A stretch of 64,000 bases of DNA from an uncultured Clostridia bacterium. GTDB taxonomy: Bacteria; Bacillota; Clostridia; Oscillospirales; Ruminococcaceae. Numbering within the stretch: the first letter of the stretch is position 1; every line of letters begins with the position of its first letter. This document shows, piece by piece, positions 42,244 to 50,377 of the stretch. The notes beneath the pieces were generated by a model, which was given only the letters and a program-made list of their open reading frames with translations, did no database searches and was not told where the DNA came from. Position numbers and translations under genes: made by a program. The stretch spans positions 29,882 through 93,881 of the forward strand of contig CAMVNQ010000015.1 in NCBI GenBank assembly GCA_947168885.1, in the 5' to 3' direction.

Positions 42244-42588
42244 ATGACGAAGAAAAGAATTATCAGAACGATGCTCCTCATGCTGGCGATGACCGTTTTC
42301 ATGGCGGCATTTTCAGTCACAGCATTCGCGGACGGCGGCAGCGTATCACAAGCGATCGAGGGGACATGGAATACTGCGTCCGGACAGATCAAGGACGTTG
42401 TAAACAATGTCGTGTTCCCGATAATCGACGTTATTCTTGCGGTATTCTTCTTTGCGAAGCTCGGTCTCGCATATTTTGATTACCGGAAAAGCGGACACTT
42501 TGAGTGGACAGGTCCTGCGATACTGTTTGCGTGCCTCATCTTTACTCTGACCGCGCCGACATATATCTGGACTGTTGCGGGGGTATAA
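42244..42588 (+). CDS. DUF3852/VirB2-like membrane pilin
   Basis: 114 residues: signal peptide (1-30, ending AFADGG), a short exported part, and two membrane helices (about 55-75 and 90-110) separated by FDYRKSGHFEW. This matches DUF3852, which fills the VirB2/TrbC position in clostridial elements. It is probably the conjugation channel or pilus subunit. It precedes the VirB6-, VirB3- and VirB4-like genes. Confidence 0.78.
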   Translation: MTKKRIIRTMLLMLAMTVFMAAFSVTAFADGGSVSQAIEGTWNTASGQIKDVVNNVVFPIIDVILAVFFFAKLGLAYFDYRKSGHFEWTGPAILFACLIFTLTAPTYIWTVAGV

Positions 42589-42592
42589 CGTA

Positions 42593-43012
42593 ATGGGAAC
42601 GATGAACTTTTTTACACAGGAATTAAAAAAGATCGCCGACAGATGCGAATTTATCGGCGATGCTAAGTATGTCGGGAGAGCCTGCGTGTTCAGGCTCTCC
42701 GATGATGTCACGGGTAAAATGGAGTTTATGACCGAAGGTATAGCAGATCATTACAGCGCACTCAAGCTGACCCTGTTCAACCGAAAAGAGGGCGTTATCG
42801 ATACGCAGCGGATAAAGCTTGAAGATGTTATCGGAAAGATAAGAATAAGTGACAGCATGGCTTCTCCACATATCTGGACTTATGGCAAACCCGAATGGTA
42901 CGGCTTCAAGCCAACAGATGCGCACTACAATGCGCTTGCACAGGCAGCGGATGATTACCTCGAAATGTTTGCCGAGCCGCAGATGTGTGAGGATATCGGA
43001 ATGAGTATGTAA
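42593..43012 (+). CDS. Hypothetical cargo protein with C-terminal GMSM tail
   Basis: 139 residues from ATG 42593 (GGGGGTATAACGTA before it). Compact alpha/beta protein: FFTQELKKIADRCEFIGDAK, RACVFRLSDDVTGKMEF, then RIKLEDVIGKIRISDS. It ends in an acidic stretch and DIGMSM, like other cargo proteins of this element. No membrane segment. It sits between VirB2-like and VirB6-like genes but is probably not a channel part; function unknown. Confidence 0.62.
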   Translation: MGTMNFFTQELKKIADRCEFIGDAKYVGRACVFRLSDDVTGKMEFMTEGIADHYSALKLTLFNRKEGVIDTQRIKLEDVIGKIRISDSMASPHIWTYGKPEWYGFKPTDAHYNALAQAADDYLEMFAEPQMCEDIGMSM

Positions 43013-43072
43013 ATTGCAAGACCTCGGTGCAGCAGCCGGGGGCTTTTTCGTTTTCAAGAGGTAGGTGAAACA

Positions 43073-43918
43073 TTGTTTTTACTTGATTTCTCGGTCGACC
43101 AGCTAATGGATATGCTGCTCGACTGGATATACCAACAGATAGTCAAGGTCATCGGCGACTTTTTCGGAACGATGAACCAGATGGGTGTCGATCTGTTCAG
43201 TCAGCCGTGGATACAGCAGATTGTGGCTCTTTTCTCAAACATCGGCTGGGTGCTGTTTGCAACCGGAATTGTTGTGGCAGTATTCGAGTTTGCGATAGAA
43301 TGGCAGAGTGGACGCGGAGATCCGAGGTCTCTTGCTCTCAATACCCTCAAAGGCTTTTTTGCGGTAAGCCTGTTTACGATACTGCCTGTGAAGCTGTATG
43401 AGCTGTCTATAACAATGCAAGGCGGTATGAACTCGGACATGACATCCATGATACAAGTGGACAAGGTCAAGAGCTATATGGACATTGCGCTTGAATTTGT
43501 AACTATGAAAGAGTTTGGACCGCTGCTTGCAATAATTATTATCATAATGATGGCTTACGCTGTCGTTAAGGTATTCCTTGCTTCGCTGAAACGTGGCGGA
43601 ATATTGCTGATTCAGATAGCAATAGGCAGTTTGTACATGTTCAGCGTTCCGAGAGGCTACACGGACGGTCTCATCATGTGGATGAAGCAGGTCATAGCAC
43701 TATGTCTGACCTCGTTCCTGCAGTCAACGATGCTCATAGCAGGGCTGATACTGTTCAAGGACGCATGGCTGCTCGGTCTCGGAGTAATGCTCGCAGCGGG
43801 AGAGATCCCGAGGATCGCGGGTAATTTCGGACTTGAAACGGCGGCAAGACCCAATGTGAATATGGTCATTAACACAGCACAGTCGGCGGTGCATCTTGTA
43901 AAGATGGTCGCAAAGTAA
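43073..43918 (+). CDS. VirB6/TrbL-like membrane channel protein
   Basis: 281 residues from TTG 43073 (GAGGTAGGTGAAACA before it). About six membrane helices, beginning near residue 45, with an amphipathic start (DFSVDQLMDMLLDWIYQQI). It shows the GGILLIQIAIGSLYMFSVPRG and WMKQVIALCLTSFLQS blocks of clostridial TrbL/CD0415-type proteins. It forms the inner-membrane channel of the T4SS. Followed by the VirB3-like PrgI protein. Confidence 0.82.
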   Translation: MFLLDFSVDQLMDMLLDWIYQQIVKVIGDFFGTMNQMGVDLFSQPWIQQIVALFSNIGWVLFATGIVVAVFEFAIEWQSGRGDPRSLALNTLKGFFAVSLFTILPVKLYELSITMQGGMNSDMTSMIQVDKVKSYMDIALEFVTMKEFGPLLAIIIIIMMAYAVVKVFLASLKRGGILLIQIAIGSLYMFSVPRGYTDGLIMWMKQVIALCLTSFLQSTMLIAGLILFKDAWLLGLGVMLAAGEIPRIAGNFGLETAARPNVNMVINTAQSAVHLVKMVAK

Positions 43919-43927
43919 GGAGGCAGC

Positions 43928-44203
43928 ATGAACTACATTTATCCCGATGATCTGAAAGGCTCGCCGATGCTGTTTCTATGGCGTCTCAAAGACCTCGTCA
44001 AAATAGGCATCGGCGCGATAATAGCGGTGGTGGCACTTGCGGAGACAGGCTTCACAATACCGCTTGTTATAACTATTTCATACGCATTTCTTGCCATACG
44101 GTTCGATTATACATCGATACTTGATTTCCTGCGCTACGCGATAAACTATTTCTTTATCGAGCAGCAGGAGTACCGCTGGCAGATGCGGAAAGGAGGAGAA
44201 TAA
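43928..44203 (+). CDS. PrgI/VirB3-like membrane protein
   Basis: 91 residues, start MNYIYPDDLKGSPMLFLWRL; two close membrane helices (about 27-65) and a basic end. It has the length and order of PrgI-family proteins, which occupy the VirB3 position next to the VirB4 ATPase. SD AAGGAGG. Confidence 0.78.
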   Translation: MNYIYPDDLKGSPMLFLWRLKDLVKIGIGAIIAVVALAETGFTIPLVITISYAFLAIRFDYTSILDFLRYAINYFFIEQQEYRWQMRKGGE

Positions 44204-44797
44204 TTGCAGACGAAAAAACAACAGCAGCTCGCCGAGCGAAAGAGGCAATCCACAAGGCAGCTCATCGGCATTGAGGGCATAACAGAATTCTCGCTGAAAA
44301 CGGGTTCCAATACGGAACTCGTTTTTTTCAGTATAAAGCCGAGCAACATCTCGGTTTTATCCGAAGAAGCCCTCGGAGCGAAGATATATGCGCTGATGTC
44401 CGTCCTCAAGGGCGTGACAGAGATGGAGATTGTGTGCGCCAACAGCCGCGAGAGTTTCGAGAGCAACAAGGCATTCATCAAAAAACGAATCGCCGCAGAG
44501 GAAAATCCGGCTGTTCGTGAGCTGCTCGAAAGAGATGCCGTGAACCTCGACCACATACAGGCGCAGACGGCTACGGCGCGTGAATTCCTGTTCCTCGTCA
44601 GGACGCGGAACAGGAAGGATAAGGAGTTGTTCGCGCATCTTAACAGGATCGAAAAAATGGTGCTCGAAAACGGCTTTACAGTCGCAAGGCTTGATAATGA
44701 CGGCATAAAGACGCTTCTCGCGGTGTACTTTGAACAGAACACCACAAATGAGAAGTTTGAGAACATTGACGGAGAAAGGTGGCTCAAAAATGAGTGA
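44204..44797 (+). CDS. TraC-like protein (VirB4 N-terminal-like)
   Basis: 197 residues from TTG 44204 (GGAGGAG before it), directly abutting the PrgI-like stop. The part SFSL-type block IEGITEFSLKTGSNTELVFF, SVLSEEALGAKIYALMSVL and a charged helix (SFESNKAFIKKRI) resemble the N-terminal, non-ATPase region of VirB4 or separate TraC-like proteins of clostridial ICEs. No membrane segment. It lies one gene ahead of the VirB4 ATPase, separated by a cargo gene. Confidence 0.7.
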   Translation: MQTKKQQQLAERKRQSTRQLIGIEGITEFSLKTGSNTELVFFSIKPSNISVLSEEALGAKIYALMSVLKGVTEMEIVCANSRESFESNKAFIKKRIAAEENPAVRELLERDAVNLDHIQAQTATAREFLFLVRTRNRKDKELFAHLNRIEKMVLENGFTVARLDNDGIKTLLAVYFEQNTTNEKFENIDGERWLKNE

Positions 44798-45833
44798 TAA
44801 GATAAAACTTGACGTGACTATGAACTGCAAGGCGGATTCGTACCGACAGGCAAACAATCTTTGCATAGTGGAGGAAGTCGTCCCAATACCGGACGCAGAC
44901 TTTCTTGAAATGGCGGCATATCCATGCAGAGATAACCCGCATATAACGCTCCACAAGGATTCTATGTACGCGGACAGCATCGCAATGCATTGTGTTCTTT
45001 TCATAGCGGAGAAACAGGGCGACGGCTTTCTTGTGGAATCCGAGGGATACGACTACGCAAGGTATTCACAGTATATCCCCCATGCGGCGGATATTGTCGC
45101 AGGACAAGCAATACGCTTGAACGGCGATAATAAAAACACACTTGAAACCGCTGTTGCAGGGAGACTTGCGGATATTATCGATGAAATGAAAGGTGCTAAC
45201 GATTATTGCCTTTCCTATGAGCAGTTCATGTCAGACGAGAAGATAGCGGAGTGTGTGATCGACTGCGCTAAGCAGCTTACACAGAGCCGACCGGAGTTCG
45301 AGAGTCTCACGATCGATTCCGGCAATGGTTTCGTGGAGTTCGGACAGGCAAAACTTAAGACCGTCCGCCTCATATCGCCACTCAGGGTAACTACCTACGA
45401 TCAGGATTCCGGCAGCGACGAGAACCTGTCGATGACTCATGCCGCTTGCTACAGGCACTACATCAACAGCGCCATAAGCGAATATATGGAAGATGAGGAA
45501 AAGGAACGCGGACTTATGCACTGGTACGGCGAAAACGATTCGTTAAACAACAAAGTTTATTCCGCTTTCCCGAGTGTTGAGGTCATCGATAGAAAATTAA
45601 CGGGCGTGACTACGCTTCGTGTGCACGGAGAACTTACCAATGAAGAACAGAACGCGTTAAATGAATATCTGATCGGTCAGTACGCGGACGGGTGGGGCGA
45701 AGGATTTGAGCAGCAGGAAATAAGCACAGGCGACCGCGACTGCCCCGAGATATACGTCAGCTTCTGGAATTCGGAAGAATTTGAGTTTACAGTAGAGGAC
45801 GAGCCGCAGCCCGCACAGGATCTGTCAATGTGA
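44790..45833 (+). CDS. DUF6329-like polyvalent cargo protein with DLSM tail
   Basis: 347 residues from ATG 44790 (GGAGAAAGGTGG before it; overlaps the previous stop). The first part has HKDSMYADSIAMHCVLFIAE and VESEGYDYARYSQYIPHA, marks of DUF6329 (recalled). The last third contains a YodL-like acidic alpha/beta segment (LNEYLIGQYADGWGEGFEQQ). The protein ends EPQPAQDLSM. Such multi-domain soluble proteins are common ICE cargo thought to counter host defences. Inserted between the TraC-like and VirB4 genes. Confidence 0.72.
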   Translation: MSDKIKLDVTMNCKADSYRQANNLCIVEEVVPIPDADFLEMAAYPCRDNPHITLHKDSMYADSIAMHCVLFIAEKQGDGFLVESEGYDYARYSQYIPHAADIVAGQAIRLNGDNKNTLETAVAGRLADIIDEMKGANDYCLSYEQFMSDEKIAECVIDCAKQLTQSRPEFESLTIDSGNGFVEFGQAKLKTVRLISPLRVTTYDQDSGSDENLSMTHAACYRHYINSAISEYMEDEEKERGLMHWYGENDSLNNKVYSAFPSVEVIDRKLTGVTTLRVHGELTNEEQNALNEYLIGQYADGWGEGFEQQEISTGDRDCPEIYVSFWNSEEFEFTVEDEPQPAQDLSM

Positions 45834-45840
45834 GGTATAT

Positions 45841-47673
45841 ATGCAGAAGAAAAAAATTAACATCAATGAAACACACTTTGCGACTCGCAGCAACAAGGAC
45901 TTCGTGGATATGATCGCGCCGTCCGTCATTAAGTTCTTTACCGATTATTTCATCTGCGGGAACACATTCCGCTGTGTGTGGGCTCTGCGCGAGTATCCGA
46001 CATCTACTTCGGAACAGGCTATACTCCGCTATCTTGGTGAAAAAGACGGCGTGACGCTTCACATCTATACCCGACATGTTACGGCAGCCGAGGAAAAGCG
46101 CATCATATCCAACGCGGCGAACAAAAACCGCTTACAGAGGACATCGACGAACAATTTACAGCAGACGGTCACTGCGGAGAACAACCTGCAGGATGTGACA
46201 CAGCTTGTAGCGGATATGCATCGCAACCGCGAACCCCTGCTCCATGTGGCTGTATATATTGAGATCATAGCCGACAGCCTTGACAATCTGCGGAATATGC
46301 AGACCGAGGTACAGACGGAGCTTGTACGTTCAAAGCTGAATGTCGATAAGCTGATGCTCAGGCAGCAAGCGGGATTCACCTGTGTGATGCCGTCCGGCAG
46401 GAATGTGTTCAAGGAGCAGTTCGAGCGCGTCCTCCCGGCATCGTCAACTGCGAATCTCTACCCGCTGTCATTCTCCGGCAAAACCGATGAGAACGGCTTC
46501 TACCTCGGACGGGATAAGTTCGGGAGCAATATTATCGTCGATTTCGATAAGCGTGCTTCGGATAAAACCAATGCCAATGTCCTTATCCTCGGAAACTCCG
46601 GTCAGGGCAAATCGTATCTTCTGAAGCTGATACTCTGCAACTTACGCGAAAGCGGAAAGAGCATCATCTGCCTTGACCCCGAACTTGAATACAAGGAACT
46701 GACTGCCAATCTCGGCGGCTGTTTCATCGACCTTATGGACGGACAGTACATCATCAATGTGCTGGAACCGAAGTCATGGGACGATGGCAGTTCCGATGAC
46801 GGCGAGGAAGTCCCCGAGGCATTCAAGGCAAAGACCAAACTCAGTCAGCATATATCGTTCCTGCGTGACTTCTTCCGCTGTTACAAGGATTTCACGGACA
46901 GAGAGATCGACACGATAGAGATCATGCTGCTGAAACTGTATGAAAAGTTCGGCATATCCGATAACAGCGACTTCTCAATGTTCACGGCAACTGATTATCC
47001 GGTTCTTTCCGACCTCTACGCGCTGATCGAGAGCGAGTTCAAGAATTATGACGAAAAGAAAAAGAACCTGTATGACGAGAAAACATTGCAGAACATCTGC
47101 CTCGGACTGCACTCGCTTTGTATGGGCGCAGAGTCAAAATTCTTCAACGGCTACACGAATATCTCGGACGGAATGTTTGTGACCTTCGGTGTCAAAGGGC
47201 TTTTGCAGGCTTCAAAAAATATCCGTAACGCCCTACTCTTCAATGTATTGTCGTACATGTCGAACGAGCTTCTTACCAAAGGAAACACGGTTGCAAGCCT
47301 TGATGAATTCTACCTCTTTTTGAGCAATCTCACGGCTGTGGAATATATCAGAAATTTCATGAAACGTGTTCGTAAGAAGGAATCTTCGGTCATACTCGCA
47401 TCGCAGAACCTTGAGGACTTCTGTCAGGAACACATCAAGGAGCTTACAAAACCGCTGTTCTCGATTCCAACACATCAGTTCATATTCTATGCGGGCTCGG
47501 TGGACGCAAAGTTCTATACAGACACTTTGCAGCTTGAAAACTCGGAATACTCGCTCGTTAGATACCCGCAGCGCGGAGTGTGCTTGTACCAATGCGGCAA
47601 CGAGAGATACTGTCTATGCGTGACCGCTCCGCAGTACAAGGCGGCGCTGTTCGGGTCGGCGGGCGGCAGATAA
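45841..47673 (+). CDS. virB4: VirB4-family conjugation ATPase
   Basis: 610 residues. The N-terminal part (about 1-230) mediates assembly. The ATPase has Walker A G251-N-S-G-Q-G-K-S258, Walker B ASLDEF (D488, E489) and the motif ILASQNLEDFC. It powers pilus biogenesis and transfer through the T4SS. SD GAGGTATAT. It forms the core of the transfer block with the VirB3- and VirB6-like genes. Confidence 0.95.
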   Translation: MQKKKININETHFATRSNKDFVDMIAPSVIKFFTDYFICGNTFRCVWALREYPTSTSEQAILRYLGEKDGVTLHIYTRHVTAAEEKRIISNAANKNRLQRTSTNNLQQTVTAENNLQDVTQLVADMHRNREPLLHVAVYIEIIADSLDNLRNMQTEVQTELVRSKLNVDKLMLRQQAGFTCVMPSGRNVFKEQFERVLPASSTANLYPLSFSGKTDENGFYLGRDKFGSNIIVDFDKRASDKTNANVLILGNSGQGKSYLLKLILCNLRESGKSIICLDPELEYKELTANLGGCFIDLMDGQYIINVLEPKSWDDGSSDDGEEVPEAFKAKTKLSQHISFLRDFFRCYKDFTDREIDTIEIMLLKLYEKFGISDNSDFSMFTATDYPVLSDLYALIESEFKNYDEKKKNLYDEKTLQNICLGLHSLCMGAESKFFNGYTNISDGMFVTFGVKGLLQASKNIRNALLFNVLSYMSNELLTKGNTVASLDEFYLFLSNLTAVEYIRNFMKRVRKKESSVILASQNLEDFCQEHIKELTKPLFSIPTHQFIFYAGSVDAKFYTDTLQLENSEYSLVRYPQRGVCLYQCGNERYCLCVTAPQYKAALFGSAGGR

Positions 47674-47734
47674 AAATCATACGGAAGGAGCTGTCGGAAA
47701 CGGCAGCTCTTTCTGTTGGAGGTGAAAAGAAACG

Positions 47735-48769
47735 ATACAGGATCAGAAGTTTGGCGTGGAGATAGAACTGACCGGAATAACGAGACAAATGGCGGCGGAA
47801 ACCGTTGCCGATTATTTCAATACTACTTACACTCGTACCGGCGGAGCATATGACCCGTATGCCGTACACGACAGCAGCAACCGAACTTGGAAATTTGTCT
47901 ATGACGGCAGTATTGACTGCAAGGACAGAAACGGAAATCCACAAGGCAGAGACTATTCCGTGGAATTTGTTACCCCCATCTGTACTTACGATGATATTCC
48001 TGTTATTCAACAGATCGTAAGAGAACTCAGGCACAAAGGTGCTATAGCCGATAAGAGCTGTGGTATACATATCCATGTTAACGGCGCACCTTTTGACGCG
48101 AGGTCGCTCCGGAACATAACGAATATCATGCGGTCAAAAGAAGATCTTATATACAAAGCTCTGAAAGTTAATCCCGACCGTGAGCATACATACTGCAAAA
48201 AAGTTGATGAGGATTTCCTTGAGGAACTCAACCGTAAGAAGCCTAAAACTCTCGAAAAGATACAGAAAATATGGTATCACGGGGATGATGGCAGTAATCA
48301 GCATTACCACCAATCACGGTATACCTGCCTGAATCTGCACAGCCTGTTCTCGAAAGGCACGATAGAATTCCGTCTGTTCAACAGCACTACCCATGCCGGA
48401 CGGATAAAGGCATACATACAGTTCTGCCTTGCTATATCCAATCAGGCGCTGAGTCAGAGCTGTGCATCATACCGTAAAATGCAGAGTACCAATGAAAAAT
48501 ACACGTTCAGGACATGGCTTCTGCGGCTCGGAATGATCGGCGACGAGTTCAAGACCGCCCGAAAATTCCTGCTTGAAAACCTCGACGGGTGCATCGCATG
48601 GAAAGATCCGTCACAGGCTCTTGCCCAGCGCGAAAGGCTGAAATCGGCGCGTGAGCAGCACAAAGAACAGGAACAGCAGCCGTCCGTCGAGCAGGAACAG
48701 ACCGCCGGATACGTCGAGCAACAGGAATCCGAGCAGGACGAAGAAGAAACCATAGCACTGGCTATGTAG
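47735..48769 (+). CDS. Amidoligase-family enzyme, non-standard start
   Basis: About 344 residues. QKFGVEIELTGITRQMAAE opens the amidoligase (glutamine-synthetase-like) fold, with later SVEFVTPICTYDDIP, the CGIHIHVN motif and TIEFRLFNSTTHAGRI, all catalytic or nucleotide-binding blocks. A Gln/Glu-rich tail ends TIALAM. The first GTG (47756) would delete part of the conserved start. GGAGG at 47718-47722 instead favours ATA 47735 or ACG 47732. It probably joins an amine to a carboxyl with ATP. It is paired with a GGCT-fold protein, a known association of predicted peptide-modifying systems. Confidence 0.8.
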   Translation: MQDQKFGVEIELTGITRQMAAETVADYFNTTYTRTGGAYDPYAVHDSSNRTWKFVYDGSIDCKDRNGNPQGRDYSVEFVTPICTYDDIPVIQQIVRELRHKGAIADKSCGIHIHVNGAPFDARSLRNITNIMRSKEDLIYKALKVNPDREHTYCKKVDEDFLEELNRKKPKTLEKIQKIWYHGDDGSNQHYHQSRYTCLNLHSLFSKGTIEFRLFNSTTHAGRIKAYIQFCLAISNQALSQSCASYRKMQSTNEKYTFRTWLLRLGMIGDEFKTARKFLLENLDGCIAWKDPSQALAQRERLKSAREQHKEQEQQPSVEQEQTAGYVEQQESEQDEEETIALAM

Positions 48770-48780
48770 GAAGGAGCATT

Positions 48781-49368
48781 ATGGCAAAGAAAAATCTTTA
48801 CATCGCTTACGGCAGCAATATAAATCTTGACCAGATGGCATATCGCTGCCCGACCGCGGAGAGAGTCTCAACAGGATTCGTTGAGAATTACGAGCTTGAA
48901 TTCCGCAGAGTGGCAACTATAGTTCCCAAGCAGGACAGCAAGGTGCCTGTCCTTGTGTGGGAGCTTAAACCCGAGGACGAACAGCGTCTTGACCGTTATG
49001 AGGGATTTCCCCGTATGTACCGCAAGGAAACAATTCCGGTTAAGATCGGTGACAAAGTGGTTGACGGCATGGTATATATTATGAATGACGGTCAGATATC
49101 ACCGCCGCCAGAATCGTATTACACCGGAATCTTGAAAGGGTATGTGGACAACGGTATGGATACATCGTATCTGAAATTAGCATCCGAGAGAGCGTACAGT
49201 CACTATCTTTCCGAGCTTCAGGAAATGTGTGTGGAATGCGATGAAACCGAGGATATCGATGAAGATGAGGACGATGATTACGACTTCGATGAGTATGACG
49301 ATGATGAAGAAATCGATCCCGACATAGACGGTCAGACAAGGATCGACTACCATTCTCTGAGGATGTAA
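48781..49368 (+). CDS. Gamma-glutamylcyclotransferase (GGCT)-family protein
   Basis: 195 residues. NLYIAYGSNINLDQMAYRCP is the substrate loop of the GGCT/AIG2 fold; VWELKPEDEQRLDRYEGFP contains the catalytic acid (E of YEG), followed by MYRKETIPV. A very acidic tail (about 160-190) ends HSLRM. The enzyme would release an amino acid as a cyclic product or reverse a gamma-glutamyl-type bond. Placed 11 nt after the amidoligase, it probably acts on the same bond. Confidence 0.85.
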   Translation: MAKKNLYIAYGSNINLDQMAYRCPTAERVSTGFVENYELEFRRVATIVPKQDSKVPVLVWELKPEDEQRLDRYEGFPRMYRKETIPVKIGDKVVDGMVYIMNDGQISPPPESYYTGILKGYVDNGMDTSYLKLASERAYSHYLSELQEMCVECDETEDIDEDEDDDYDFDEYDDDEEIDPDIDGQTRIDYHSLRM

Positions 49369-49369
49369 C

Positions 49370-49912
49370 ATGGCGGCGGGCGCAATAATCGCGAAGGTCG
49401 CCGCTGCGGTATTATCGGATAAGAAAGGCCGCGAGATCGTTCTGATACTGATAACGGCGATACTTATGCCGATAATACTGATAGTCCTTTTGCTTATCGC
49501 ATTACTGACCGGAGCGACGAACGCAAATGTTTCGCTTGTGGACTGCTGTTTCAAGAATGCGTCGATCCCTGCGGAATTTACGGACGAACAGTGCGAGATC
49601 ATTGAATATATGCGGACGCAGCTCGACAGCATAGACAAAATAATAGCGGACAAGGAAAATGCCGGTGACTATGACACTAACATGATAAAGGCAGTTTTAT
49701 ATTGTCTGCAATTCGGCGCGCCGCCTTCCGAGGACGATGAGGTGTTCGATTTGGAGCTGTTCTGTGACTGTTTTGAGAGTATCCCGTACTCGGATATAGA
49801 GCTAGCCTATGAGAATATTGCGGAGAACTTTCCCGATATGGAGGTGACGCCTAATGTAAAAATAGGCGTGGAGAACATTTACAACTACTTGACCGGAGGT
49901 GATAAGAAGTGA
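49370..49912 (+). CDS. Membrane-anchored transfer protein lacking a hydrolase domain
   Basis: 180 residues. Basic start with a membrane helix (about 24-48), then an external helical part (ALLTGATNANVSLVDCCF, QCEIIEYMRTQLDSID, IKAVLYCLQFGAPPSEDDE). It resembles the N-terminal half of wall-hydrolase proteins of clostridial ICEs, which normally continue into a CHAP or lysozyme domain; that domain is missing here. The next small gene overlaps by 4 nt, so the shortness may be natural. Confidence 0.6.
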   Translation: MAAGAIIAKVAAAVLSDKKGREIVLILITAILMPIILIVLLLIALLTGATNANVSLVDCCFKNASIPAEFTDEQCEIIEYMRTQLDSIDKIIADKENAGDYDTNMIKAVLYCLQFGAPPSEDDEVFDLELFCDCFESIPYSDIELAYENIAENFPDMEVTPNVKIGVENIYNYLTGGDKK

Positions 49913-50124
49913 AATACAGAGGAATGTTCGTAGAGATTACTCCCGAAAGCGGTATCGTGCGTGAGGATCTTGACGGCGGCACAAAAGTGTGTTCTGGCTA
50001 TCGCTACCGGGTATTCTCGGACACGGAAATGACGGATGAGTTCTGTGCCGCCGTTGGTTTTGAACTGCCCGATGGCAGTATGGAGAACGCGGAATTGTTT
50101 GCAAGGGAGTACATCGACTCGTGA
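49909..50124 (+). CDS. Small hypothetical protein
   Basis: 71 residues from GTG 49909, overlapping the previous stop (GTGA) with GGAGGTGAT upstream. Start MKYRGMFVEITPESGIVRED; one compact alpha/beta module; no signal peptide. Phage/ICE-type small protein of unknown role. Confidence 0.6.
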   Translation: MKYRGMFVEITPESGIVREDLDGGTKVCSGYRYRVFSDTEMTDEFCAAVGFELPDGSMENAELFAREYIDS

Positions 50125-50203
50125 ACCGTACTGTTTTTCTAACGAAAAAAGTACAAGAAGCTGGCTCAGGAAAATAACGAACAGGAAAACGGAGGAATCA
50201 CAA

Positions 50204-50377
50204 TTGCTGTTTGACCGAAAGGACTTTGACCCGGTGACGCATACGGGTGTCTGCGCAGAGGACTGCAAGATGATAATGCTTGCCCTCTCGCAGCACAAGA
50301 CGCTCCGTATTGACAGCGAGGGTCGCATATACGATAACACAGGACGCTATATAGCGGACGGAAAGGAGCGCGGATAA
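50204..50377 (+). CDS. Small hypothetical protein
   Basis: 57 residues from TTG 50204 (GGAGG nine nt upstream): MLFDRKDFDPVTHTGVCAED and LSQHKTLRIDSEGRIYDNTG. Its stop overlaps the ATG of the ArdA-like gene by one base. No domain recognised; its tight coupling argues that it is real. Confidence 0.6.
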   Translation: MLFDRKDFDPVTHTGVCAEDCKMIMLALSQHKTLRIDSEGRIYDNTGRYIADGKERG

